Notes: generated by a model not told the origin, from the letters alone. Positions 7,725 through 17,877 are shown, numbered from the stretch's first letter. The stretch is 28,252 bases of DNA from CAYQPF01 sp964419225 (GCA_964419225.1 CAYQPF010000054.1:1-28252); one strand, 5' to 3'. Translations and numbers: made by a program.

Positions 7725-10700
7725 TTATTTATCCTCAATTGAAACTGCTTTAACAGCGTTTTCAAGCTCTCCAAATTTCCAATTCTTTCGCCTATTAACG
7801 AGTTCATGTAAACCACGCATGGAACCACCATAAGCAGTTACTATATAAAATACCTTATTTTGAGGAACGAAATAGAAAACATAGGGATGAATATATTGAT
7901 TGGTAAGTGTAATTCCGAGAAAAACAAAATCGGAGGCAGGTGTAGCCCGGTTTGAAGTATATACAATATAACAATCCGGAGTAGCGGGTTGACCTCCAAT
8001 AGTCTGGGTTACCGGACTCCAGGTAAGTTGTACATCACGATTGTCAATATTTTGGATAGCAATATTTTGAGGTGCTGAAAACTTTAGTAGTCCTGTCTGC
8101 AAAGATATCCCATTGGGGCTGAGGTTTCCCACCCAATCTTCTGCTACCACCCGATAAAAAACATAGGTACTATCTAAACCTGAAAACTGAGTATCTACAT
8201 AAAAAAGCTGGGATGATGGCAAGTCTGCCATTAGTGTCCAATTTTGCTCATCCCTTCCCTTACGATATACTTTGTACGAAATTACCTGTTCGCTTGGATT
8301 ATTGGCATTCCACACAATCCCGACCTGGTTTGCAGTAGTAGTAGAAGGATTGGTGGAAAGACCAGATACAGCCAAAGGTGGAGTATAATCCACCTGCACC
8401 TGAATAGGTATCAGTTGACTGGAACCTACTATATTGGCTTGAATATTTATCCCGGTATTGAAAATCCCATCACTCAAATGAGTACCATAAACAGACATTG
8501 AAACATTGATGCTGGATCCACTGGTAAGATTCCCACTGGAGGGTGAAAACTTTAAAATGCTATTTCCCAGTGTAGTATTGGTTTCCATGATTGCATTTCT
8601 AACAACAGAATTGGGAAGGTCATTCCATCCTCCAATTAACACACCTGATTTGTTAATTTCTGTATAATCTTCATCGTAAGCATTGTTGGGTTCACCCGGA
8701 TTCCATCGGCTAAACAAATAAGGTTCTCCATTTGTCCAGCGAAATTGACCTTCCCATATTTCGTCTGTCAAACCAATCCACGCTTTCTGAGCACTCATGC
8801 TTTGAGCAATGAAGTTATTCTCAGCCAGACTCGATATAGTGCATAGATAACCTCCTTGTTGTGTCGCCAAGTAATATAATTCTGGAAAATAACCCAGTTG
8901 ATTACTTTGGTAGTAGCTATGCCCTTGAAAGATGCCAATTGGCGTGAAATTTGGGATAGGGATCTGATACCCTTGGGGGATCAAATTGTCTGTCCCGCTA
9001 AGCGAATAATTCAAGGGATAGTTGCCAGTATTTGTAAGCTGGAAGGTAATCGTACTTTGAGAACTTGATGCGTTTAACTTCACGGTAGTTTGTGCAAGGT
9101 TGACCGATATATCCGGCATAAGGTGAGACATTACTTCATTGGAATATGAACTTTCCAGAGAATTCACTGACACAGCTTTGAGTCGATAATAATAATCTGT
9201 ATTAGGGCTTGCACTGATATCAATATATTGATTTTGTGATCCAGGTACTGTAGCGAGTAGAGTTGATTCACCACTGGAAGTACCTCTGAAAACCCGATAG
9301 GTAAGAAATTGATTATCAGGTTGTGAATCCCAATTGAGCACAATCTGATTAATCGCTGCCACTGCAGATAGGTTTTGAGGGACTTGGGGTGGATTACCAG
9401 CCAATACAGGCCAAGATATATGATCTATCCAGGCACAATCACTTCCGGATACTACAGATCCGTTTTTTACATATTCCCATGTGAAGGTATTTGTACCTGT
9501 GCTTATATTGTAGCTTGCCAAAGTCCAGGATGTTGTGCCGGACCACTGTCCCTGTAAAGTACCGTTAATATAAAATTTAAGAAAATCATAGTTAGCTTCC
9601 GAAGAAACTTTGTAAAAGAAGCTGATCTGCCCGCCAGAGGCGATGTCGCGGGTCAATTGCATAGAACTGCTTTGATTGTGTGCAATGGCTCCGGATTTGG
9701 CAGAGGTATTGCCGGAATAGGACACGCTATTGTCCAAAATCCAGTTTGCATTACCGGAAAGAGTCCAGGGATAAGTTTGAAAGCCGACTTCAAAACCATC
9801 AAAATTTGTAGATGGCTCAACATTGCTGTATGTAAAACTGATAGTATTTCCGGAGGTACTGCCAATAGAATGTAGAAAGAGGCCTCCATTATCTCCATTT
9901 ACTAAAAATGGAACCGGATTGGTGTATTGGTTGATGGATGTTCTTTCTGTTTCAAGACTAAAATTCGCTGAATCGTATAAACCATTAGCAGTTGGTGTAC
10001 CTCCAGGACGGTAAATGTAAACTTCGTCCGGAGGGCCATCTGCATTGCCATTTCCTACTGCTGTATTGATTCTGTAAACCAAAAGTCCGCTTCCAGGAAT
10101 GCTGTTTTCAAAGGTACCGCTTTTTTTACGGTATTCCACCACATAGTATTGGTTGGAGCTATAAGGAGAGTTTATTCTATAAGCGCTAGAACCGGAGATA
10201 CCCAATGCATCCAGAGTATAGGTTCCGGGACTGCTGATAATTGGAATATTGGATATCCAACCACCATATTTGGATTTCATGTAGGCTCCCATATGCTGAG
10301 GTGGATTTTCTGTCATTTCCATGATATCCCAGGATCCTGCCGGACAGTATCCATCAAAATTATAGTGATACAGATCCGGAGCACCCAAAGAGTGATACAT
10401 TTCATGACACAATACCCCGTTACCTGAATATTGTAAAAACTCCGATAATTGAAAGTTATATGTCCAAACTTGCTTGTTATTAATATATGCTCCACCAAGT
10501 ATAGACATGTGTGGCCACAAAAGTTCAGCCCAGTCGTCGAAGCTTCCTTTGATAATAAAAACAACGTTATCTACCTTCCCATCGTTATTGCCATCCACAT
10601 TCAAAGAAGTGGGGATTTGGCTACTAACCCCATTAATGGCATTTCTCAAAAGATTATCTTCCCTGATCATACGTTGGTAATCGCTTTCGTATCCTATGGT

Positions 10701-11339
10701 ATTGGATGTGGCATTATAAGGACTGTAGTAAGCTCTGGGATGTTCCCAATCCGTCCAAGCTACTACCATAGAAGTGGGGGTAGGATAAAAAGTTGAAGAT
10801 ACATTGAGTGTACCATAAGACACTTCCTGAAAATAGGTTTGCATGTTGTTTCCACTAGTACCATTAAAGATATTGTTGTAGGTGGAAATGCTTTCACCGA
10901 ATTCGCTCTGATCCGCAAAACGGATAAAGATGACAATGTTATTTATAGTTCCGGTAATTTGTGTTCTGTTGTGATCAGGAGCTGTTAACAAGTGCCTTTT
11001 TTCTTGCCGTATAGCTTTGATTGCCGATGCTGAAAGGTTTTGCTGTGGTGCAATACCTGCAGCAGCAGGATCATCCTGTAAAGCTATCAGCTTTGTAAAG
11101 ACAAGTTGATCACCCACGATTTGCATATACTTGTACCAACCGTCACTATCCTGCTTAACAGTAAACCCCTTTTCATCGTGAAGCCAATTGTAATACTCGT
11201 CTCCGGTGGCATATAGTTTTATCATTTTGCCATCGGCTTGTTTCAATTGGAGAGGAACATTTTTCAGAAAAGCAGCATTTAAAGAGCTAATGGTAAACAA
11301 TAAGAATAGTGACAATGTTAAAAGAATATTAATTTTCAT
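7725..11339 (-). CDS. exported M6 family metalloprotease with jelly-roll, FN3 and C-type lectin domains
   Basis: 1204-residue secreted protease related to immune inhibitor A. The ATG at 11339 is chosen because it starts a classic signal peptide (MKINILLTLSLFLLFTISSLNA); upstream in-frame ATGs add 30 non-secretory residues. An AAGGAAGG site lies 10-11 bases before it. The catalytic zinc motif HEMYHSLGAPD (His312, Glu313, His316, probable third ligand Asp322) and the downstream SWDIM Met-turn-like segment place it in family M6. After the peptidase come a MAM-like jelly roll (about 515-645), an FN3 domain, an IgG-like segment, a C-type lectin-like domain (about 800-918, with WIGLTDEIWEGQFRWTNGEP and the WND motif) and two more FN3-like units. 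No sorting domain of the NYPNPFNP kind is seen at the C-terminus. It likely degrades extracellular proteins; the lectin part may bind glycans. It is transcribed divergently from another giant exported protein. Confidence 0.9.
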   Translation of the reverse strand: MKINILLTLSLFLLFTISSLNAAFLKNVPLQLKQADGKMIKLYATGDEYYNWLHDEKGFTVKQDSDGWYKYMQIVGDQLVFTKLIALQDDPAAAGIAPQQNLSASAIKAIRQEKRHLLTAPDHNRTQITGTINNIVIFIRFADQSEFGESISTYNNIFNGTSGNNMQTYFQEVSYGTLNVSSTFYPTPTSMVVAWTDWEHPRAYYSPYNATSNTIGYESDYQRMIREDNLLRNAINGVSSQIPTSLNVDGNNDGKVDNVVFIIKGSFDDWAELLWPHMSILGGAYINNKQVWTYNFQLSEFLQYSGNGVLCHEMYHSLGAPDLYHYNFDGYCPAGSWDIMEMTENPPQHMGAYMKSKYGGWISNIPIISSPGTYTLDALGISGSSAYRINSPYSSNQYYVVEYRKKSGTFENSIPGSGLLVYRINTAVGNGNADGPPDEVYIYRPGGTPTANGLYDSANFSLETERTSINQYTNPVPFLVNGDNGGLFLHSIGSTSGNTISFTYSNVEPSTNFDGFEVGFQTYPWTLSGNANWILDNSVSYSGNTSAKSGAIAHNQSSSMQLTRDIASGGQISFFYKVSSEANYDFLKFYINGTLQGQWSGTTSWTLASYNISTGTNTFTWEYVKNGSVVSGSDCAWIDHISWPVLAGNPPQVPQNLSAVAAINQIVLNWDSQPDNQFLTYRVFRGTSSGESTLLATVPGSQNQYIDISASPNTDYYYRLKAVSVNSLESSYSNEVMSHLMPDISVNLAQTTVKLNASSSQSTITFQLTNTGNYPLNYSLSGTDNLIPQGYQIPIPNFTPIGIFQGHSYYQSNQLGYFPELYYLATQQGGYLCTISSLAENNFIAQSMSAQKAWIGLTDEIWEGQFRWTNGEPYLFSRWNPGEPNNAYDEDYTEINKSGVLIGGWNDLPNSVVRNAIMETNTTLGNSILKFSPSSGNLTSGSSINVSMSVYGTHLSDGIFNTGINIQANIVGSSQLIPIQVQVDYTPPLAVSGLSTNPSTTTANQVGIVWNANNPSEQVISYKVYRKGRDEQNWTLMADLPSSQLFYVDTQFSGLDSTYVFYRVVAEDWVGNLSPNGISLQTGLLKFSAPQNIAIQNIDNRDVQLTWSPVTQTIGGQPATPDCYIVYTSNRATPASDFVFLGITLTNQYIHPYVFYFVPQNKVFYIVTAYGGSMRGLHELVNRRKNWKFGELENAVKAVSIEDK

Positions 11340-11783
11340 ACTATTAAAACCTTCCTTTTGTATATTTAGTTGAGTCACAAATATTGGTGCAAGTCCCATC
11401 TCATTGTTTCTCATGCTACTTGAAGACATTTTAAATCTTCAATTATTACAGTCTATATACTGTCTTGCGACTTATTGTATTTTTTTGGAATTTAAACCCG
11501 ATGTCAAGTACATTCTCCAAAATGTACTGCGGTGACTCTGACGATTTCGTCAAAAATATACCGGGATAGAGCAAAGTTCACAGATAACTGACGATTTCGT
11601 CAGTTTGTTTGATCAAATCGGAAAATACTGACGATTTCGTCATTTTGTGCATTGAGAAGAGATAGTTCAAAATTTAAATACAATCAAACATATTGCAAAA
11701 TAAGCATTTAAGTTTTTGGCATCAGGAATGCATATAAATTGATTAGAGTTTAAAAATAAAATTAGTTATTTGCAGGAGGTTAT
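11340..11783. other. divergent promoter region between two giant exported-protein genes
   Basis: No gene is supported. It must carry the promoters of both neighbours. It holds three identical palindromes (11539-11642), is AT-rich on both sides of them, and ends in AGGAGG at 11774-11779 just before the ATG at 11784. No convincing -35/-10 pair with a good spacer was found. Confidence 0.5.
11539..11642. promoter_or_regulatory. three copies of palindrome TGACGATTTCGTCA
   Basis: Identical 14-base sequences at 11539-11552, 11589-11602 and 11629-11642. TGACGA and TCGTCA are reverse complements around a TT centre. Start-to-start distances are 50 and 40 bases, near whole helical turns, as expected for operators bound by a dimer on one DNA face. 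A near copy is at 7469-7482. A dispersed-repeat explanation is possible. Confidence 0.55.
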
Positions 11784-14700
11784 ATGCGTAGGGTCTTATG
11801 GTTATTAATTTTTGTTTTACTTACTTCATCAATTTGGGCAACATCAGAATCAGAGCCAAACAATACTATGGCAGAGTCGGGAGTCTTGTGGAGCCAGAAT
11901 GGTCAGCATTCTGGTACTTTCAACTACCCGAATGATATTGATTATTGGTCTTTCTATGGATTCCCCGGAGATACCATTACAGTATCAACAGTGGGACAGA
12001 CGAATTTGGATACTGTTTTGAGGATCTTTAATAATTCGGGTGTAGAAGTTGCTTTTAATGATGATTATAACGGTACATCTCAGTCCATGTTAACATTTGT
12101 TGTGCCTGATGATGCAATGTATTACTTGTCCATTAGTGAGTATTATGGTTATACCGGCGGTTATATGTTTACCATTGGAGGAGAATTCATTTCTTTAAAT
12201 GCCAACCCTTTATTACCGCAATATTTTAACATTCCGAATGGTGCGACAGGTGTTGATCCCAATACTCCGGCCTTAACCTGGGTTTGGGGAGATGGATGTT
12301 TCAGTGCCATCTGGTTTTTCTATTTTGGAACTAACCCTGATAATTTAGTTATGCTCAATACGGCTCCTGGCAATATTTTCACCAGAGAGGATGGATACAA
12401 TTTGCCTATACCAATTGCCGGAGGATTTACTTATTATTACAAAATCACTCTTATGTTAGGTGGCGTCCAGTATATGACTCCGACTTATAACTTTACTACT
12501 GCACAGATAACTATGCCGATACCTTTTTCGGAAAATTTCGATGCAGCTACCTGTTTATTTACAAGCTTGAATTCGACTAATCCCTGGATTTTGGTGCCTG
12601 TTGAAACAGGTAATCCTCAGGCTATAGCCACCGTAAAAAGTCCTAATACAACCTCACCGTTGATGGAAAATGTAATACACAATCTGGCAGCTAATTCCCC
12701 GGCTTATTTGAGTTTTAGACAATTGTCTTTAATGGAGCCGGAACAGGATCATTCATATATTGAATACTCCACGGATGGAGGCACAACCTGGGCTATCTTC
12801 ACGGCTTCTGTTTATCATGGATCCGGTATTTATGATAATCCTACAGGAAACAGCCCTGAGGGTCCTTGCTTTGATGCTGGCTCTTATGCCAACTGGGCCG
12901 ATTATACAAATACCAGTTCCATGCTTGGAAACTGGCATACTGAGACTTTTGACCTCACTCCCTGGGCAGGTTCTACAGATTTTAGAGTACGTTTCCGGGC
13001 TGTGTATGATAATAATGAAATTGGAGTTGGCTGGATTATAGATGACTTCTCTATCCAGGTTTATCCACCCACAATTCCTTCTACACCAAACCCTGTTACT
13101 GCATCTACAAACAGTAATACAAATCTCAGGTTAACCTGGAACGCCTCAAATGCTACCGGATATGACATTGCTTTCGGGACAAATCCAGCTGCTTTGGCAA
13201 CATATACTATTACTACTGCTTATTGGGATGCTCTAAATCTGACACCCTACACTACATATTATTGGAAAGTACGTTCCCATAATTCCCTGGGTTATTCAGA
13301 TTGGTCACCCTTATGGACTTTCACTACTCAGCAGTACGTAACACCCTGGCATCAAAACAGTAATCTGAGAATCAGTCAGGTTGTTTTTGGAAGTATCAAC
13401 AATACTTCTGTCTGGAATGGTTATACTAATTATTCTACACTTACCACATCAGCTCAATGTGGAGTCGATTTGCCTATTTCTGTCCTTCTTGCAGGCAGTT
13501 ATGGGCCTGAAGCTGTGCGGGTCTGGGTTGATGTGAACCGGGATGCCGTTTTCAGTAACAATCCTGCAGATGGTGAATATTGGGATATCTTTTGGGGTAG
13601 TGGTGGTTTTCAGGGTAATATTCACCTGCCAAGTCACCTCACTGCCTCTGCTACCAGAATGAGAGTCCAAGCCATCCATACAAATGGTTCTGATGTTCTT
13701 GCTCCTGCTGGTGTTTTCCAATATGGTGAAACAGAGGATTATCTTCTTTTAACGGCGGACAGTCCTATTCTCGCAGTTTCTCCAACATCGGCCAGTTTTC
13801 CTGAGACAGTGGTCGGCTTTTCTTCAGATCCTGTTAGATTTACATTTGATAATATCGGCGGGCAAAATCTTGATATTACTTTAACCGGAATTACCGGTAC
13901 AGGTGCCGGTGCATTCACATTGACAGAAGGCAATACATATCCTATCCATCTTACGACAAATGTAGCCACTGTTGATATCAGATTTGCTCCTCAATCAGCA
14001 GGAACTTTTACAGCAGCGTTGCTTGTCAGAGATAATCTTTCCCGTACAGATCATAATTATACACTAACCGGAACTGCTATTGGAACTCAACTGAATGGTG
14101 CTTTAACTTTTGACGGCTCAGGTGAATATGTTAATATTGGTTCTGCAGCTCCACTGCAATCGTTAACAAAAGTTACCCTCGAAACCTGGTTTAAGTGGGA
14201 TGGCAGTACAGGTATTCAATTTATGACATCCAAAAATATTGAAGAATTAGAAATACATACCAACGGGGCTTTAGCCAATCTGCGATTTATTCCCACCAAT
14301 GGTGTTTATATTGACAGTCATGGTGGCAGATTGATTGCCGGACAGTGGCAGCATATTGCCTGTGTCTATGATCCTTCTGCTTCAATTGGCAAAATTTACA
14401 TTGATGGAATAGATGCCACCTGGCAGAATAATGGACCCAATCCTCTGACAACTCCCATGCAGAGCAATACATCTTCTTTCAGACTGGGCATCCGTCAGGG
14501 TGGGACATATCCATTAGCCGGAAGTATGGATGAAGTCCGGATCTGGAACATAGCCCGTTCTGCGGATGATATCCGTTCTAATATCCATTTACTGCAAGCT
14601 CCTGCTACTCCTGGACTGGTCGCAGAATGGAGACTTGATGAAATGTCAGGTAATAATATATACGATCAAATTAATGGTCTAAATGGTTACTTGATAAATA

Positions 14701-15374
14701 TGGAAGCAGGTGACCGTACTCAAAGTACTATGCCTTTAGGATGGGGTGCCGGATTTACGCTAACTCCCTCAGTAACCGGTACTCCATATAATTTTACCGG
14801 AACCGGTACCCAAATGACCTTCTCCCGCATCGATGCTGCAGGTCCGGTCACGATCACCCGTCTGAACAATACAACAGTCTATGAAAATGGTTTGAACAAT
14901 CATACCTGGCTGATCAGATGTTATGATAATATTACTAGAACTGCAGATATGACCTATGCAGTTACTGAGGATGTGCAGAGCTCAAATCTTCCTGCCTATA
15001 ACTACAGTCTGCTGGGGCGTACACCGGATACCAGTGGGATTTGGTCCAGAATCAAACGGGCAGCAAGTGCCAACGTTGAAGCCAATACAATTACTTTCAC
15101 AGGTGTGGATTGCTCGATCAAACAAACCCGCATCGAATGGAGTGTCGTAACTGCACCCAACTCTCCGCAAAATGTTACAATCAACTGCAATGGAAGTAAT
15201 ATTCAGATACAGTGGACGGCAGTTCCGGGAGCCGCACGTTACAAGGTATATAGTTCAACTGCTCCCAACGGTACCTTTATTGTAAATACTTCAGGAACTT
15301 TCAGCGGAGCCTCCTGGACTGCTCCTGTTACAACCCAGAGCATGTACTATCGTATAGTTTCAGAAATAGATTAA
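11784..15374 (+). CDS. giant exported surface protein with PPC, FN3, GEVED, LamG domains
   Basis: 1196-residue secreted or surface-exposed protein, probably adhesive or scaffold-like. It starts with a signal peptide (MRRVLWLLIFVLLTSSIWA). Domains in order: a pre-peptidase C-terminal (PPC) domain at about 20-130 (SEPNNTMAES, DIDYWSF), an Ig-like segment, a jelly-roll domain with an ENFDAATC start (about 250-430), FN3 (about 430-515), a GEVED domain (about 520-655; VWVDVNRDAVFS, GETEDYLLL), a choice-of-anchor D Ig-like domain (about 655-765), a LamG/concanavalin-like domain (about 769-940; GSMDEVRIWNIARS) and a C-terminal FN3 (from about 1124). No enzyme motif was recognised. AGGAGG lies 4 bases upstream of the ATG, and a strong terminator follows. 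There is no C-terminal NYPNPF sorting domain, so its anchoring is unclear. The gene is divergent from the M6 protease and shares its palindrome-rich control region. Confidence 0.87.
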   Translation: MRRVLWLLIFVLLTSSIWATSESEPNNTMAESGVLWSQNGQHSGTFNYPNDIDYWSFYGFPGDTITVSTVGQTNLDTVLRIFNNSGVEVAFNDDYNGTSQSMLTFVVPDDAMYYLSISEYYGYTGGYMFTIGGEFISLNANPLLPQYFNIPNGATGVDPNTPALTWVWGDGCFSAIWFFYFGTNPDNLVMLNTAPGNIFTREDGYNLPIPIAGGFTYYYKITLMLGGVQYMTPTYNFTTAQITMPIPFSENFDAATCLFTSLNSTNPWILVPVETGNPQAIATVKSPNTTSPLMENVIHNLAANSPAYLSFRQLSLMEPEQDHSYIEYSTDGGTTWAIFTASVYHGSGIYDNPTGNSPEGPCFDAGSYANWADYTNTSSMLGNWHTETFDLTPWAGSTDFRVRFRAVYDNNEIGVGWIIDDFSIQVYPPTIPSTPNPVTASTNSNTNLRLTWNASNATGYDIAFGTNPAALATYTITTAYWDALNLTPYTTYYWKVRSHNSLGYSDWSPLWTFTTQQYVTPWHQNSNLRISQVVFGSINNTSVWNGYTNYSTLTTSAQCGVDLPISVLLAGSYGPEAVRVWVDVNRDAVFSNNPADGEYWDIFWGSGGFQGNIHLPSHLTASATRMRVQAIHTNGSDVLAPAGVFQYGETEDYLLLTADSPILAVSPTSASFPETVVGFSSDPVRFTFDNIGGQNLDITLTGITGTGAGAFTLTEGNTYPIHLTTNVATVDIRFAPQSAGTFTAALLVRDNLSRTDHNYTLTGTAIGTQLNGALTFDGSGEYVNIGSAAPLQSLTKVTLETWFKWDGSTGIQFMTSKNIEELEIHTNGALANLRFIPTNGVYIDSHGGRLIAGQWQHIACVYDPSASIGKIYIDGIDATWQNNGPNPLTTPMQSNTSSFRLGIRQGGTYPLAGSMDEVRIWNIARSADDIRSNIHLLQAPATPGLVAEWRLDEMSGNNIYDQINGLNGYLINMEAGDRTQSTMPLGWGAGFTLTPSVTGTPYNFTGTGTQMTFSRIDAAGPVTITRLNNTTVYENGLNNHTWLIRCYDNITRTADMTYAVTEDVQSSNLPAYNYSLLGRTPDTSGIWSRIKRAASANVEANTITFTGVDCSIKQTRIEWSVVTAPNSPQNVTINCNGSNIQIQWTAVPGAARYKVYSSTAPNGTFIVNTSGTFSGASWTAPVTTQSMYYRIVSEID

Positions 15375-15408
15375 CATATCATCCAGTAGGTTTTAAATTG
15401 ATATGTAG

Positions 15409-15437
15409 GGGCGAACCTGTGAGTTCGCCCTTTTTTT
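15409..15437 (+). terminator. rho-independent terminator of the LamG/GEVED protein gene
   Basis: GGGCGAAC (15409-15416), 6-base loop ctgtga, GTTCGCCC (15423-15430), then seven T residues (15431-15437). It sits 35 bases after the stop codon. Confidence 0.93.
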
Positions 15438-15562
15438 ACTGTTAGAATGTAATCGACAAAGTTATTGACAAATATAATCAGCTTGAATTTATTTAAATCG
15501 AAGTATCAATAATTGTTTTCAGAATACAGGCTGTCAATATCCTGTTTATTCGGGGAGTTTAT

Positions 15563-16822
15563 ATGAATGCTAAGACATTATTACTTTTTCTTGCTTTTCT
15601 TTTTACTTCTCTTTCAGCTTATGCTGTTTTGGAACTGATAAATTTTGCTCAAATTCCAGGTTCCGAAAAATACTCAGAAGATTTTGCCTATTTAAAAGAT
15701 AATCTGGAATTCTATGAATCCTTCATTCCACAATGGGAAGCTGAAAACTCCAAAGATTATTACATTAAAAAACTGAACAAAATATATAAGAACTTATCCA
15801 AACTGGATCAGGAAAACTATGAGTGCAATTTAGTGTTGGGAGATATTTCTTATTACCTGTATAACCTGGATGCTGATAATGCTCTGAAAAAAGTAGAAAA
15901 GCACTTCAAAAAAGCAATTCAACTTGATCCAAAGGACTACCGTGCTCCCTGGTTTTTGGGATTATTCTACGCTTCTAAAGCTGATAATACTAATTCAGTT
16001 AAATACTATTATATGGCAGAGAAAGTTCTTCCCATAGTACCTTCAGGATACTTTTGGCAGGATTATGCTTTTGCCATGAATATGGCCAGTATGCCTTCTC
16101 ACTGTTTGGATGCTCTTGACAAAGCAAAAGCACAATTGGGGGAAGCTTGTTACTTTGAAACTGCATTCAAAGAGACAATAGTTAAACGCTTCTTGCCGTC
16201 CTGTAAAGATTCAACCTATACTTTACAGGATTTGTGGGCTGTTGATCAAAATGACTCCCTTCATTTTACCTGCAGAGCTTTAGGAATTAGCTTTGTTATT
16301 GACTCAACCTGGAGCTTTCAACCCTATGAATATCAAGGTTATAGTTCAGCGATAATCACAACACCTACTCCATTGTCCATAATGGGAAAAGATATAACAA
16401 GCACCTTCGCTTTGATGATAACTGTAGCTCATGATGGAATTACTATGGATGATTGTTTGAAACCCTATGCAAAATTGCTGACGTCAGCTACCAAAAGTAT
16501 TGTGAATTCACCAATTTATGGAGATATGATAAAGTATGATGCCACAAATCCGGACAGATATCCTGCGGCTGGTGGTGGACATTTGAATATCATAGCCTTT
16601 AAAAGAGAATGTCCTAAGATGCCCGGATTTAAGTTAGAATATCCTGTTCAGGTTAATCGGAGCGGAGATTCCGGGGTGGCTTTCTACCATCCCAATAGCT
16701 TCCAAGACCGCTTTAAAGAAGATCTGTATTATGTCTTTTTGTTGGATACATGCGGAAATGCTTATCCTCAATCATCTAAACAATTTGAAAAATTCATCAA
16801 TGAGCAGATTGTTATTGAATAA
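15563..16822 (+). CDS. exported protein with TPR-like repeats, function unknown
   Basis: 419-residue protein beginning with a signal peptide (MNAKTLLLFLAFLFTSLSAYA), so periplasmic or outer-membrane associated. Residues about 85-165 look like two or three TPR helices (ENYECNLVLGDISYY, HFKKAIQLDPKDYRAPWFLG). The C-terminal half (about 200-419) is a mixed alpha/beta region with four or more cysteines that I cannot assign to a family. A GGGGAG site precedes the ATG. The following gene overlaps its 3' end by 23 bases in another frame, so the two are probably co-translated and may act together, for example a periplasmic component with a membrane partner (inference). Confidence 0.75.
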   Translation: MNAKTLLLFLAFLFTSLSAYAVLELINFAQIPGSEKYSEDFAYLKDNLEFYESFIPQWEAENSKDYYIKKLNKIYKNLSKLDQENYECNLVLGDISYYLYNLDADNALKKVEKHFKKAIQLDPKDYRAPWFLGLFYASKADNTNSVKYYYMAEKVLPIVPSGYFWQDYAFAMNMASMPSHCLDALDKAKAQLGEACYFETAFKETIVKRFLPSCKDSTYTLQDLWAVDQNDSLHFTCRALGISFVIDSTWSFQPYEYQGYSSAIITTPTPLSIMGKDITSTFALMITVAHDGITMDDCLKPYAKLLTSATKSIVNSPIYGDMIKYDATNPDRYPAAGGGHLNIIAFKRECPKMPGFKLEYPVQVNRSGDSGVAFYHPNSFQDRFKEDLYYVFLLDTCGNAYPQSSKQFEKFINEQIVIE

Positions 16823-17270
16823 AGTTGTGCTTTTTAAAGAGTATATGAATCTAGTTTATTCAATATGTTTAGTGTTCTTGAATTCAATTTTGAATTATTT
16901 TCTTAAAGAGACCGAAAATGGGTGGATACTAATACTTCTAGCTAGTGGTATTGTAAATTTTCTGATTGTATTAAAATTAATTACTTTTGAAAAAGTAAGT
17001 CAGGAATGGAGAATTGTTCTTTTGGTAATTGTCCTTACCATACAAAATCTTTTGTTGTCGTTTGGCTTTCATGGTGAAGGATTCCAAAGTGGATTTTTTA
17101 TACTCAGTGTTTTTGTCCAAAATACAGGTGTGGCATTATTGTTTTTTGTTGTTTTTACTTTTATCCAAAAGGATATTATCTTGATTACTAAGTTCTTGAA
17201 CATATTGTTATTTGTTATACTCTCAGTATTTTGTTTTATTTTGTCTTTACCGATTTATGCTTATATTTGA
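16800..17270 (+). CDS. small polytopic membrane protein, function unknown
   Basis: 156 residues from the ATG at 16800, which overlaps the upstream gene by 23 bases. About five hydrophobic segments are visible, including LVYSICLVFLNSILNYF, WILILLASGIVNFLIVL, WRIVLLVIVLTIQNLLL, SGFFILSVFVQNTGVALLFF and NILLFVILSVFCFILSL. It is therefore an inner-membrane protein. No family was recognised. An alternative start is the ATG at 16845, which has a weak AAAGAG ribosome site and would begin just before the first membrane helix. The frame opens further upstream, but the longer start lies deep inside the previous gene. Confidence 0.65.
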   Translation: MSRLLLNKVVLFKEYMNLVYSICLVFLNSILNYFLKETENGWILILLASGIVNFLIVLKLITFEKVSQEWRIVLLVIVLTIQNLLLSFGFHGEGFQSGFFILSVFVQNTGVALLFFVVFTFIQKDIILITKFLNILLFVILSVFCFILSLPIYAYI

Positions 17271-17376
17271 GTATGAACATCTATTTTTAGTTTATTAACG
17301 GAATGGTGCCCAATCATTCAGTTTTCTCTATCCCCAAAGCAGTGAACTCTATGAGAGTTAATTATCTGAGCAAAAC

Positions 17377-17877
17377 TTAACTCGTTCTCTCAATTATCTC
17401 TCGTTGCTCCGGGTAACGGGAAATAAGTTCATCTCTATTGGCAAATGCAAAATCTTCCCAGGCAAAACCAGGGCAGACTGTGCAGCCCACTAAAGCAAAA
17501 GCACCCTTGTCGATAAGTTCTGCACCAAAGACAGTTCCAGCTTCAATAATGACTTGGAATAATTGCTCTGTTAAGAAATTGCTACCCAGAGTTTGGGTGT
17601 AGTATCCTTTATTGGGATGAAAGCAATGCAGTAGAATCGGACTTCCCAGATAGAAATGCCAGAGTTCATCAGACTTCAAAACATGCAGCTTTGAAACACT
17701 ATCGAATGTCAAAAGATACATGATAGCAGAAGCAAAACTATGATCTGCTGTCATATTATCCGGGAGAATTTCTGCAGGAGCAATAAAGCCGGAAGTCCAG
17801 ATTCTCTTAAAATAACCGCCTTCAGGATGAGGACTTAACTCATATTTTTCGATCAGGTCATTGATTATTTTTTGCAT
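17377..17877 (-). CDS. DUF985 / cupin_5 family protein
   Basis: 166-residue single-domain cupin of the DUF985 type. The N-terminus shows the family hallmark LSPHPEGGYFKRIW, followed by SAIMYLLTFDSVSKLH, DELWHFYLGSP, a LGSNFLTEQLFQVIIEAGTVFGA stretch and GCTVCPGFAWEDFAFA near the end. Length and motif order match relatives such as yeast YML079W, whose structure is a small-molecule-binding cupin without a firmly known reaction. GGAG lies about 7 bases before the ATG. The protein has no signal peptide. Neighbours give no functional hint; the next gene upstream on the strand is separated by a dispersed repeat element. Confidence 0.9.
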   Translation of the reverse strand: MQKIINDLIEKYELSPHPEGGYFKRIWTSGFIAPAEILPDNMTADHSFASAIMYLLTFDSVSKLHVLKSDELWHFYLGSPILLHCFHPNKGYYTQTLGSNFLTEQLFQVIIEAGTVFGAELIDKGAFALVGCTVCPGFAWEDFAFANRDELISRYPEQREIIERTS

